Position numbers and translations under genes: made by a program. Below are positions 1-6,976 of a DNA stretch of 64,000 nucleotides, piece by piece. Numbering within the stretch: the stretch's first letter is position 1; every line of letters starts with the position of its first letter. The DNA lies in the NCBI GenBank assembly GCA_002415085.1, contig DIBV01000005.1, positions 1 to 64,000 of the forward strand, in the 5' to 3' direction. The stretch is from Arsukibacterium sp. UBA5043. GTDB taxonomy: Bacteria > Pseudomonadota > Gammaproteobacteria > Enterobacterales > Alteromonadaceae. The notes under the pieces are model-generated. The model ran no database searches. It saw only the letters and a program-made list of their open reading frames with translations, and had not been told where the DNA came from.

Positions 1-488
1 CGGATGTTATTGCGAAGCAACATCGCTTTGAGCTGATACTTGGCGTCTTTTAAATCTTTCATCGCCGTTTCACGGGCGCGTGATAAATCACGCATCGCTT
101 CATCTTCGGGCTCTGGCACATAGATAGGCGCCATATCGCCTGAACGCAGTAGCAATGCCAGTTTTACCGCATCACGCTTATCCGTTTTAACCCGCTCACC
201 GGCTTTTTTAGGAATTAACGACGGTGCCACCACATAACAACAGTGACCTAAACTTGTTAAAAAGCGATAAATCCAGTAGCCACAAGGGCCTGCTTCATAG
301 ACGAAATGCAGGGTAGAACCAGGGTGTTTTGATTCGAACTGCCGCACCAGTTTTTGCAGTGCTGGTTTGGTGCCGTTAATACGGCCCAGACTGACCGGTT
401 TCGCGTCCCGATTGTCTTCGATATAGGCCACTTCAAAGAACTCTTTGTGTGTATCTAAGCCAATAAAAGTTATGCTATTGTTAACCAT
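1..488 (-). CDS. IS110-family transposase, N-terminal part (truncated by window edge)
   Basis: Catalyses site-specific DNA recombination of the insertion sequence. The visible 162 residues are the RuvC-like DEDD domain. They begin MVNNSITFIGLDTHK, with acidic residues at about D12, E65 (in VYEAGPCGYW), D103 and D106 (in VKTDKRDA). That is the complete DEDD set expected of IS110/IS1111 recombinases. The C-terminal serine-containing Tnp20 domain would lie left of base 1. The start ATG (488-486) has a strong GGAGG ribosome binding site 5 bases upstream. It was not in the supplied set of open frames because the frame runs off the edge. Nothing in the visible part is broken. Confidence 0.85.
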   Translation of the reverse strand, partial: MVNNSITFIGLDTHKEFFEVAYIEDNRDAKPVSLGRINGTKPALQKLVRQFESKHPGSTLHFVYEAGPCGYWIYRFLTSLGHCCYVVAPSLIPKKAGERVKTDKRDAVKLALLLRSGDMAPIYVPEPEDEAMRDLSRARETAMKDLKDAKYQLKAMLLRNNI

Positions 489-568
489 GCTGACCTCCAG
501 TATTGTATCTTCAACAAATACAGTATGGCTCTGGTTGCAAAACTAACCCACGAACTCGGAGGTCAGCA
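488..568 (-). promoter_or_regulatory. Inverted repeat that can sequester the transposase ribosome binding site
   Basis: TGCTGACCTCC at 488-498 is perfectly complementary to GGAGGTCAGCA at 558-568. Read on the minus strand, the inner arm contains the GGAGG Shine-Dalgarno and the A of the transposase start codon. A transcript entering from outside the element would therefore fold and hide the start. A transcript beginning inside the 59-base loop would not. The same repeat could instead be a subterminal recombination signal of the IS110/IS1111 group. Confidence 0.55.
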
Positions 569-585
569 CCTCTTGGGGAGTCATT

Positions 586-912
586 ATGTCTATGCGACTC
601 TATAAGATGAAGTTACCAACAAAGTCTGAAATTATAATTGGGTGTGCTTTTATAAGCTTTGGCGTGATCAGGTTGTTTTATACACCTAATGAATTTAGTC
701 CGGGATGGTATGCAATATTTTTTGGCATAACATTGTTTCTTTTTCCGGGGCCACAGCTAAGAGAACGTTATAAACAAACTGAAGAAACAAGGGCACGTTG
801 GCGGCAAAGTGCTAAAGCAGCAAGTTCACAAGACTTAAGCTTGTGGGCATCTCCCTTTCCATGGGCTTTATTAATCTGTTTGGTGGTGTTTGTTTTTGCA
901 ATCGTCACATAA
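586..912 (+). CDS. Small two-segment membrane protein, hypothetical (integron cassette gene)
   Basis: Unrecognised 108-residue protein. A basic N-terminus is followed by hydrophobic segments at about residues 16-33 and 40-54. A polar, charged stretch (about 56-84) follows, then a C-terminal hydrophobic segment (about 89-107), so an inner-membrane protein is likely. GGGGAG at 573-578 is well placed before the ATG at 586; ATG 592 and 607 are alternatives. The TAA stop lies inside the left core of an attC-like site, a layout typical of integron cassettes. The DNA is more AT-rich than the chromosomal genes downstream. No function can be given. Confidence 0.6.
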   Translation: MSMRLYKMKLPTKSEIIIGCAFISFGVIRLFYTPNEFSPGWYAIFFGITLFLFPGPQLRERYKQTEETRARWRQSAKAASSQDLSLWASPFPWALLICLVVFVFAIVT

Positions 913-997
913 CAAAAAAATTTTATCGCCAGCAAAAAGCGCTGGCTGCGACGTCAACCCGCTGCGCGACTTTCCGAGCTAAACTTGAGCGTTGTGT
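906..997 (+). repeat. attC-like integron recombination site
   Basis: The left core ACATAAC (906-912) overlaps the stop codon of the preceding gene. The right core GTTGTGT (991-997) is its complement apart from one G:T pair. The right half (AAACTTGAGCGTTGTGTG, 981-998) has the spacing and sequence feel of classical attC right ends. Between the cores lies an imperfect hairpin region containing GCCAGC and GCTGGC. The length (92 bases) is within the attC range. The call rests on reading by eye only. Confidence 0.55.
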
Positions 998-1030
998 GTG
1001 CGCAAACTAAAGACAACAGAGGGAGACTTG

Positions 1031-1432
1031 ATGGCTGATTATTATGGGTCTTGTCTGTGTGGCAATGCAAAATTTGAAGTGCAAGGGACGTTCGACGGTT
1101 TTTACCTGTGTCATTGTCAGCATTGCCAAAAAGATACAGGGTCTGCGCATGCGGCTAATTTATTTTCGAAGTCAGCTAAGTTGTCCTGGTTGGCAGGCTC
1201 AGAGTCTGTGACTACCTTCACGCTTCCAGGCTCTCGCCACAAGAAAAGTTTTTGTAAATTCTGCGGTTCCGCACTGCCAAGTATTCATGAGGTAGGTCTG
1301 CTCGCCATTCCCGCCGGGTGTTTAGATACGAAAGTCTCTTTGTCACCAACAGCCCACATCTTTACATCTCGCAAAGCGGTTTGGGATAAAAGTTTAAATG
1401 ATGTGCCAGAATTCGAGGAGTTGCCACAGTAA
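1031..1432 (+). CDS. GFA-fold (glutathione-dependent formaldehyde-activating family) zinc protein
   Basis: 133-residue protein of the GFA/CENP-V family, a small zinc-binding fold. The family motifs are visible: GSCLCGNAKFEV near the N-terminus (CxC), HCQHCQKDTGSAH (CxxC) around residues 30-45, and FCKFCGSALPS (CxxC) around residues 80-90. Members are usually annotated as S-(hydroxymethyl)glutathione synthase-like, but most have no proven substrate, so the function here is unknown. I chose ATG 1031 because GAGGGAG (1019-1025) precedes it; the frame stays open upstream to 992 but has no binding site there. The gene sits between two attC-like sites, suggesting a mobile cassette. Confidence 0.8.
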   Translation: MADYYGSCLCGNAKFEVQGTFDGFYLCHCQHCQKDTGSAHAANLFSKSAKLSWLAGSESVTTFTLPGSRHKKSFCKFCGSALPSIHEVGLLAIPAGCLDTKVSLSPTAHIFTSRKAVWDKSLNDVPEFEELPQ

Positions 1433-1442
1433 GCGGGTTTCT

Positions 1443-1464
1443 GCCGCAGCCAACAGCGTTAGGC
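1443..1464 (+). repeat. attC-like right half-site
   Basis: GCCGCAGCCAACAGCGTTAGGC has the YAAC-spacer-GTTRRRY layout of the right half of an integron attC site, with a perfect GTTRRRY core (GTTAGGC, 1458-1464). I could not find a matching GCCTAAC left core in the 100 bases upstream. The site is therefore incomplete, degenerate, or hidden in the end of the GFA gene. Confidence 0.4.
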
Positions 1465-1573
1465 GCAGATTGAACTCGTTGTCGTCGACAGACCATCCTC
1501 TGTCGGTGTTTTGTCGTGTTCTTAGTCTTGTAAATATGCCATAAAGTACTCAACAGTTATAACAGGATAATTT

Positions 1574-1942
1574 ATGAGTATTCAAAATCGTCGTTTAGAA
1601 AAAGGGTGGTCGCAGGAAGATTTAACGCGTCATTCAGGTTTAAGTTCGAGAACGATTCAAAGAATTGAAAGTGGTCAGGCTGTTAGTTCTGAGTCTATAA
1701 AGTGTCTTGCGGCTGTGTTTGACACGTCAATTGATGCCATTAAACAGGAGCAGACGATGAAAACATCCGTATCAAAAGATCAATCTTCTTTATCAAGGTT
1801 AAACACGCTTGAGAATGAGGCTGTTACGCTTGGTCAAACATTATTAAGAAGTCCGAAGCTAGGGCAAACCGACCCACTAACTAAAATTGAGAGAAATGCG
1901 ATAAATTATGGCAAGCGCTTACTCAAAAATTTAATAAAGTAG
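1574..1942 (+). CDS. XRE-family helix-turn-helix regulator
   Basis: 122-residue DNA-binding protein. Residues about 4-55 form a Cro/C1-type HTH: IQNRRLEKGWSQEDLTRHSG gives helices 1-2, and LSSRTIQRIESGQ is the recognition helix, followed by SESIKCLAAVFD. The remainder is a short charged helical tail (KSPKLGQTD...NAINYGKRLLKN) without a recognised domain. The target is unknown. The ATG follows an AGGATAATTT leader. This looks like an AT-rich cassette gene between two attC-like sites. Single-gene XRE cassettes without a toxin partner are common in integrons, and no toxin partner is visible beside it. Confidence 0.75.
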   Translation: MSIQNRRLEKGWSQEDLTRHSGLSSRTIQRIESGQAVSSESIKCLAAVFDTSIDAIKQEQTMKTSVSKDQSSLSRLNTLENEAVTLGQTLLRSPKLGQTDPLTKIERNAINYGKRLLKNLIK

Positions 1943-1973
1943 GGTTGGTGCTTTTGTATTGCACAATGGTTTC

Positions 1974-2019
1974 ACCTAACAAAACGATTGAAATCGGATA
2001 TTTTACAACAGCGTTAAAA
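1974..2019 (+). repeat. Short attC-like site
   Basis: The left core ACCTAAC (1974-1980) fits RYYYAAC. The right half is ACAACAGCGTTAAAA (2005-2019), sharing CAACAGCGTTA with the half-site at 1451-1461. Between them CGATT and AATCG (1985-1995) form a small hairpin. The site is shorter than most attC sites and the right core deviates at its last base, so the call is tentative. Confidence 0.4.
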
Positions 2020-2033
2020 CAGATAGGGTAGCT

Positions 2034-2885
2034 ATGCGTATATTTCTGTTCATTTCATTGATAACATTAAGCTTGTCGGCTACAGCAATTGTTATTCGGC
2101 ATGATGTTGAGGACAAAAAGTACCTGGCTAACCCTGCAGATTTTGCACCGTTAGCAACGCTTTATGTTGACGGGGCTCATGGCACACTCATTAAACCTGA
2201 TTGGATTGTTACTGCCGCTCACGCAACTTTCTGCATTAATTCTGGTAGTTTTATCAGCCTGAATAATGGCCACCACAAAGTAGAACGTGTCTTTGTGCAC
2301 AAAGATTATCAGCCCGGTAAAAGTCATGATATTGCGTTGATAAAATTGGCAGAACCCATAAAGGGTATAAAACCGGCAAACCTATACCAAGAATCTGACG
2401 AGTTTGGCAAGATAACGTGGTTTATTGGTGTCGGCGGTACAGGAAATGGGTTAACCGGTCAAACGGTTGATAATTATCAAAATGGCGGAGTTTTACGAAA
2501 AGCCCATAACAAAATTGAACAAGCAGAAGGGCCGTTATTAAAATTTAAATTTGATAGAGAAGATGCAGCTTTACCATATGAAGGTGTTTCTGGTGGAGGC
2601 GATAGCGGCGGCCCTGCCTTTCTTACCATCGACGGTACGATCTACTTACTTGGAATTAGCTCCAGAGTTGAAGGTGAAGGTGAAGGTATCGGCAAGTATG
2701 GTGTCGTGGAAGTGTATTCCAGAGTGTCATTCTTTAAGCCTTGGATTGAAAAAATTATTACTAGTGAACAAACTTTGCAACAGCAATTGGCACTTCCCAA
2801 ATTAGCGCGCCTTCCTGCAGGGCTCACCGAGCAGATTTTACCGGAAGTGTGTGCTGATATTGGGTTACAACCAAATACAATTTAA
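2034..2885 (+). CDS. Secreted trypsin-like serine protease (S1 family)
   Basis: 283-residue exported protease. A signal peptide of about 18 residues (MRIFLFISLITLSLSATA) precedes the domain. The catalytic triad is visible as His63 (TAAHA), Asp99 (SHDIALIKL) and Ser191 (GGGDSGGPAF), the full chymotrypsin-fold set. The expected acidic S1-specificity residue cannot be placed by eye. It lacks the usual IVGG activation terminus but has AIVIRHD at the likely mature end. GATAGGGTAGC precedes the ATG. It lies just downstream of an attC-like site and 15 bases before another secreted protein, so the two may share a cassette or transcript. Trypsin-like proteases are unusual integron cargo. Confidence 0.8.
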   Translation: MRIFLFISLITLSLSATAIVIRHDVEDKKYLANPADFAPLATLYVDGAHGTLIKPDWIVTAAHATFCINSGSFISLNNGHHKVERVFVHKDYQPGKSHDIALIKLAEPIKGIKPANLYQESDEFGKITWFIGVGGTGNGLTGQTVDNYQNGGVLRKAHNKIEQAEGPLLKFKFDREDAALPYEGVSGGGDSGGPAFLTIDGTIYLLGISSRVEGEGEGIGKYGVVEVYSRVSFFKPWIEKIITSEQTLQQQLALPKLARLPAGLTEQILPEVCADIGLQPNTI

Positions 2886-2900
2886 CACGTGATCTAATTT

Positions 2901-3251
2901 ATGAAAATTCACTTACCGTTAGCCTTAACCCTGTTTGCTTCTTTTTATACGCATAGTGCGCCGCCTATGTCCTGTAATATCGGGCCCGCACATACCGAAT
3001 TAGCGGCTGCAAAATGGCAAGTAACATCATGTAGCGATGGCCAGTCACTTGTATTTGCAACAATGAAAGGTAATCCGGCTATGCCATTTATGTTCTTTAT
3101 CAAACGAGATGGTGACAAGACCACAATATCGGGTGAAGGAAAGGGATCTAAAGAATACTCTTCAAAAGCGTTTGAAGAACTTAGAACAATGACGGAAAGC
3201 CAATTTGAAGATTTAATACAAGCTACAATGTTAGTGGATTTAAATAATTAA
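2901..3251 (+). CDS. Small exported protein, hypothetical
   Basis: 116 residues with a clear signal peptide (MKIHLPLALTLFASFYTHSA, cleavage near residue 20). A small mixed alpha/beta domain follows with two cysteines (MSCNIGP and TSCSDGQ) that could form a disulfide in the periplasm. The central part (SLVFATMKGNPAMPFMFFI) is beta-rich. I do not recognise the family. It starts 15 bases after the protease stop, so co-expression is likely. A role as an inhibitor or partner of the protease is possible, but is only inference from position. Confidence 0.6.
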   Translation: MKIHLPLALTLFASFYTHSAPPMSCNIGPAHTELAAAKWQVTSCSDGQSLVFATMKGNPAMPFMFFIKRDGDKTTISGEGKGSKEYSSKAFEELRTMTESQFEDLIQATMLVDLNN

Positions 3252-3310
3252 TGCCTTACAGGTTAAATCAGCTGCTGGCCGCAAGATCAATGTCACAAAT
3301 GCCGGGCCAA

Positions 3311-3340
3311 AATTAAGTAGTGTTTCTATACTACTTAATT
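3311..3340. terminator. Perfect 10-bp inverted repeat, possible terminator
   Basis: AATTAAGTAG (3311-3320) and CTACTTAATT (3331-3340) form a perfect stem with a 10-base loop. On the minus strand the stem is followed by TTTTGGCCCGG, giving a short T-run; on the plus strand the sequence after it is A-rich. The stem is AT-rich and therefore weak. It sits about 60 bases past the stop at 3251. It could also be a regulator half-site pair. Confidence 0.35.
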
Positions 3341-3419
3341 AACAATGAAAAAAAACCGTTGGTGTTATTCGTTTCTTAACATTTTGAGTGACAATTTTGT
3401 CCGCAAATTATAAGGATTT

Positions 3420-3593
3420 ATGGTGAATAGAGTATACCGGTACTTAATTCTTGTTGTACTCGTTATTGCTGCCCTTAGCTCTTACAGTTATGGCAATGCA
3501 ACGGGTGTATTTCTATTTATAATGTTAGGCTTTGCTTTTGAAGCATTATTTTGGTTTGGCTTGTTTCGCAAAAGCGCAAAACGCTCTGCTTAA
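3420..3593 (+). CDS. 57-residue membrane protein, hypothetical (integron cassette gene)
   Basis: A short gene below the usual length cutoff. Its product begins MVNRVYRYLILVVLVIAALS, has a second hydrophobic segment (TGVFLFIMLGFAFEALFWFGLF) and ends in a basic tail (RKSAKRSA). The layout suggests two membrane spans with a positive C-terminus. AAGGA at 3412-3416 precedes both ATG 3420 (short spacing) and GTG 3423 (better spacing), so the true start may be GTG. The TAA stop falls in the left core of the next attC-like site, exactly as for the gene ending at 912. Function unknown. Confidence 0.5.
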   Translation: MVNRVYRYLILVVLVIAALSSYSYGNATGVFLFIMLGFAFEALFWFGLFRKSAKRSA

Positions 3594-3696
3594 CTAAAAC
3601 CAACAAAGCTCAGCAGTTACGGTTTACTTTTTGTAAATCATAAAACGCCAATTGCTGGGTATAGGCTGAGCGTTTGCCTCATAAATCGCGTTAGCA
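3588..3696 (+). repeat. attC-like integron recombination site (VCR-length)
   Basis: The left core GCTTAAC (3588-3594) contains the stop codon of the preceding gene. The right core GTTAGCA (3690-3696) complements TGCTTAAC with one bulge. Inside are GCTCAGCAGTT and the imperfect reverse complement AATTGCTGGGTATAGGCTGAGC, giving the long imperfect hairpin expected of attC. Length about 109 bases. A second copy of the core, TGCTAAC, lies at 3715-3721. Confidence 0.5.
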
Positions 3697-3780
3697 GGCA
3701 CCCGGCACCGGTTGTGCTAACAGCCACCGCGGTGCTCACCCGCTATTGCTGATAATGATGGCAGCCCGGGGAAACGATTG

Positions 3781-4629
3781 ATGTCATTTGTACGAATTTT
3801 AGGGCTTACCTCGTTGAGTATGGTGGCATTTGCTGCTAATTCATTGCTTTGTCGGGCTGCACTTGTCGATACCGGCATCGATGCTGCCAGCTTCACCAGT
3901 ATCCGGTTAATTTCCGGTGCCTTAGTGCTTTTGCTGCTAGTACGCCTCAGACACACCAGGCCTGTTGTCACAGGTAACTGGCTGTCGGCCCTGGCGCTAT
4001 TTGTGTACGCCGCTGGCTTTTCTTTTGCCTACATAAGCTTATCTGCCGCAACGGGTGCGCTGCTGCTGTTTAGCGCGGTTCAGGCGACGATGATTGGTTT
4101 TGGTATTTATTCTGGCGAGCGTCTTCGCAAATGGCAATTTGCCGGGCTTTTGCTTGCAGGCGGGGGGCTGATAGTAATGTTGCTACCAGGGCTTTCGGCA
4201 CCGCCACTGCATGGCGCTATACTGATGTTAAGTGCAGGGGTTGCCTGGGGGATGTACTCTCTTTTTGGCAAAGGTGCGGGTGATCCTACCGCGGCAACGA
4301 CGGGTAATTTTTTGCGGGCAGTGCCCATTGCGTTAGTGATCAGCATAGTGACCTTCAATACGGTATCGCTTGATATAGCTGGTTTTTGGTATGCCGTGGC
4401 GTCGGGCGCATTAATGTCAGGAATGGGATACGCTATCTGGTACATGGTGCTGCCGGTTTTGAAGGCTACCAGTGCAGCAACCGTGCAGCTTAGTGTACCG
4501 GTTATTACTGCTTTGGGTGGCATTATTTTCCTCAGTGAGCCAATAACCATTCGTTTTATTGTCGCATCTATTGCGATCCTTGGCGGTATCGCAATGGTAC
4601 TGAAAAAGGAAAAACCAGGTGAGCCGTGA
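3781..4629 (+). CDS. EamA/DMT-family membrane transporter
   Basis: 282-residue inner-membrane protein of the drug/metabolite transporter superfamily, with about ten hydrophobic segments in two EamA repeats (roughly residues 3-135 and 145-275). The typical LLCRAALVDTGIDAASFTSIR motif region, shortened here, lies at the end of helix 1. The second repeat opens with GAILMLSAGVAWGMYSLFGK. Members export amino acids, nucleosides or other metabolites; the substrate cannot be read from sequence. I chose ATG 3781 over the TTG three bases upstream because GGGGA (3769-3773) is well spaced. Its last 11 bases overlap the next gene, implying translational coupling. Confidence 0.85.
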   Translation: MSFVRILGLTSLSMVAFAANSLLCRAALVDTGIDAASFTSIRLISGALVLLLLVRLRHTRPVVTGNWLSALALFVYAAGFSFAYISLSAATGALLLFSAVQATMIGFGIYSGERLRKWQFAGLLLAGGGLIVMLLPGLSAPPLHGAILMLSAGVAWGMYSLFGKGAGDPTAATTGNFLRAVPIALVISIVTFNTVSLDIAGFWYAVASGALMSGMGYAIWYMVLPVLKATSAATVQLSVPVITALGGIIFLSEPITIRFIVASIAILGGIAMVLKKEKPGEP

Positions 4630-5026
4630 ACAAATAGTGCTGGTATATGATCGTGAATGTCCGGTGTGTCATGCCTATTGTCAGGTGATAAACATCCGGC
4701 AAAGTGTCGGCGAACTAAAAATTATCAATGCCCGCGAAGGTAGCGAAATTGTGGACGAAATTACCGCTAAGGGCTTTGATATCGACCAGGGAATCGTATT
4801 AAAAATTGGCGAGCAGTTTTACTTTGGCGCAGATGCCATTCATGCCCTGACGTTGATTGGCAGCCGCTATGGAATAGTTAACCGAATAAACTACTGGCTT
4901 TTTAAATCGAAAACGGTCTCCGCAGTGCTTTATCCTATACTCAGATTTTTTCGGAACCTTTTGTTGAAGATGTTAGGAAAAACAAAAGTTAATAACTTAA
5001 AGTTGCCAGGAAGCGATAAATTTTAA
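4619..5026 (+). CDS. DUF393 / DCC-family thiol-disulfide oxidoreductase-like protein
   Basis: 135-residue protein of the DUF393 (YuxK/DCC) family, a thioredoxin-like fold. The family signature near the N-terminus is LVYDRECPVCHAYC, here with CPVC. Next comes INAREGSEI, and then a region ending in HALTLIGSRYGIVNRIN. The C-terminus is hydrophobic and basic (VLYPILRFFRNLLLKMLGK) and may lie on the membrane. The reaction is unproven in this family. The GTG start overlaps the end of the EamA gene by 11 bases and follows AAGGA, so the two proteins are probably made together. Confidence 0.75.
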   Translation: MSREQIVLVYDRECPVCHAYCQVINIRQSVGELKIINAREGSEIVDEITAKGFDIDQGIVLKIGEQFYFGADAIHALTLIGSRYGIVNRINYWLFKSKTVSAVLYPILRFFRNLLLKMLGKTKVNNLKLPGSDKF

Positions 5027-5214
5027 ATTTGGGAATGGCAACCATGCAATGCGGCGCTGCTTACAGATAACATATAAAATATAACAACTGTGCTACATTT
5101 TATAATAAGCTAAGGTGGCTCAATGTTACCCGGTCGATATTACACCGGAAGATCGCGGTAATTGCATAGCAAAGCGGATTCAGTTAGAAACGATAAGAAG
5201 TTACAAGGAATAGT

Positions 5215-6864
5215 ATGTCCACCAATACATTAAGCCTTCAGGTATTGTTCAAGTCTTTAAAAGTGTTGGGGCGCAACCTGCTGCCCTGGCTGTTCGCCGT
5301 CATCGTTGCCGCCTTGCTGGGCTCACTACTTCAGTCGACCGTAAATTTTTTTAATGTGCTCGAGATGGGAGCTTACGCAACCTGGCAAGACTGGCTAAGA
5401 ACGGTTACTAAGGACCTGACGACGTTCGCGCCGTTTTATGGCTTGCTCGTCGGTGTGGCATTTCTGCTCGCGTTTCCTGTGGCACTATGGCTGGCCCGCA
5501 AGTGGCCCCGCTGGCAGAGTGCTTTGCTATGCCTGTCGGGTGCAGTAGGTCTGGCCGTGGCATTTGTGGTTGCCAACAAAGTGGCCGCAGCGCCAACTCT
5601 TATTGCAGCCACCCGCAGTGTAGTTGGTTTCGTGTCGATGATGTCGACCGGTGCCATCGGGGCATGGGTATTTACCCTCACCAGCGGTAAACCAGAATAT
5701 GGCGCGCGCAAAGTGTTCAGCTGGTTATACCTTGTTTTTCCGGTCGTTGTGCTGGTGTCTGCCTTCGGTATTCATGTTCTGATGCGGCCAGATCGCCAGG
5801 TAGAAATTGACGATTATCCACTTCAAAACTATCGGGTTGCTACTATTGGCGCAGGCCTGGAGCATCCGTGGGCCATGGTGCATTTACCCGATGGCAGACG
5901 TCTGGTTACGGAACGAGGCGGTAATATTCGGATTATTGATCTCGATGGCGCGCTGTTGCAGCAAGCATTAGAGGGCGTGCCAGACGTAGTTGTAGGCGAG
6001 CAGAGCGGATTGCTGGACATCGTGCTGTCACCGCATTTTGAGCGGGATAAAACAATCTTTCTGAGTTACTCCTGCGGCACAATAAAAGCCAATAACCTCT
6101 GCGTCGGACGCGGCGAGCTTGACGGTGTGACGCTGAAAGACTTCCGGCGTATCTTTCAGGCCTTGCCACTCAAGGATACGACCTTACAGTTTGGCTCGCG
6201 TATTGTGTTTCTTCCCGATGATACCTTAGTGGTATCCATTGGCGATGGCTTCGACTTTCGTGAGGACGCCCAGGATCTCAGCAACCATCTTGGTAAGCTT
6301 ATCAGGCTGAATAGGAATGGCTCCGTTCCGGACGACAATCCTTTTGTTGGCCAGCCGGGCAAGCGCCCGGAAATTTTTAGTTACGGTCACCGAAACCCGC
6401 AAGGGCTTTTTTTCCACACCGAATCTGGCCTGTTGTATGAGAGCGAGCATGGCCCTTATGGCGGCGACGAAATTAATATTATCGAGCCCGGGGTGAATTA
6501 TGGCTGGCCTATTGCCACCTTCGGCATTAACTACCCCGGTTCAAATATATCGCCCCACGAAGATCACCCCGGTGTGCAGCCACCGATTAAACATTGGACA
6601 CCGTCTATTGCCCCCTCGGGCATCGTGGTTTATCAGGGCGATGCATTTGCAGAATTTAATGGTGACTTGCTAGTGAGTGGTCTGGCCGCAAGGGGCGTGT
6701 TTCGGCTTAAGCTTGAAGATGGCAAAGTGGTGTCGGTGCAGCGGTTGTTCCACGAGCTTGATAAGCGTATTCGTGACGTCATTGTTGGCAAAGAGGGTGA
6801 GCTTTACCTGTTAACCGATCATGCGCCAGGCGAAATTTTGCGTATTGAACCGAACCGGCGCTGA
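5215..6864 (+). CDS. Membrane-anchored PQQ-dependent aldose sugar dehydrogenase (YliI/Asd-like)
   Basis: 549 residues in two parts. Residues 1-185 are membrane-embedded, with about five hydrophobic segments (for example LLPWLFAVIVAALLG, GLLVGVAFLLAFPVALW and LYLVFPVVVLVSAFGIHVL). Residues about 200-545 are a six-bladed beta-propeller of the glucose/sorbosone dehydrogenase family. Visible family motifs are GLEHPWAMVHLPDGR, ERGGNIRI, HFERDKTIFLSYS, SYGHRNPQGL, SEHGPYGGDEIN and PGVNYGWP. The enzyme would oxidise aldoses in the periplasm with PQQ and pass electrons to the respiratory chain. Typical family members are soluble and carry only a signal peptide, so the polytopic N-terminus is unusual. 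ACAAGGAATAGT precedes the ATG. Confidence 0.8.
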   Translation: MSTNTLSLQVLFKSLKVLGRNLLPWLFAVIVAALLGSLLQSTVNFFNVLEMGAYATWQDWLRTVTKDLTTFAPFYGLLVGVAFLLAFPVALWLARKWPRWQSALLCLSGAVGLAVAFVVANKVAAAPTLIAATRSVVGFVSMMSTGAIGAWVFTLTSGKPEYGARKVFSWLYLVFPVVVLVSAFGIHVLMRPDRQVEIDDYPLQNYRVATIGAGLEHPWAMVHLPDGRRLVTERGGNIRIIDLDGALLQQALEGVPDVVVGEQSGLLDIVLSPHFERDKTIFLSYSCGTIKANNLCVGRGELDGVTLKDFRRIFQALPLKDTTLQFGSRIVFLPDDTLVVSIGDGFDFREDAQDLSNHLGKLIRLNRNGSVPDDNPFVGQPGKRPEIFSYGHRNPQGLFFHTESGLLYESEHGPYGGDEINIIEPGVNYGWPIATFGINYPGSNISPHEDHPGVQPPIKHWTPSIAPSGIVVYQGDAFAEFNGDLLVSGLAARGVFRLKLEDGKVVSVQRLFHELDKRIRDVIVGKEGELYLLTDHAPGEILRIEPNRR

Positions 6865-6976
6865 GTATCACTTGCGGCAGTCGATATTGTTGACCGGACC
6901 TCAAAATGGCATTACGTTAACGATTATTTACCCAATCAGACTGGCAGCTCTACTTCAAGAAAGGACGAATACGACA

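Larger units (their letters stand above)
1..570 (-). mobile_element. IS110-family insertion sequence, 5' end (cut by window edge)
   Basis: This is the 5' end of an insertion sequence read on the minus strand. It holds the start of a DEDD transposase (486-1) and about 80 bases of upstream noncoding DNA ending near 570. IS110 elements lack classical long terminal inverted repeats, and their noncoding end carries bridge-RNA or recombination signals. An 11-base perfect inverted repeat sits in this leader (488-498 and 558-568). The outer boundary is not proven: I place it just outside the second arm, because the next gene's ribosome binding site begins at 573. The other end of the element is outside the window. 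Confidence 0.75.

Noticed and set aside
4107-4550. Minus-strand frame of 147 codons
   Set aside because: It lies opposite the EamA transporter's conserved spans and has no start signals.
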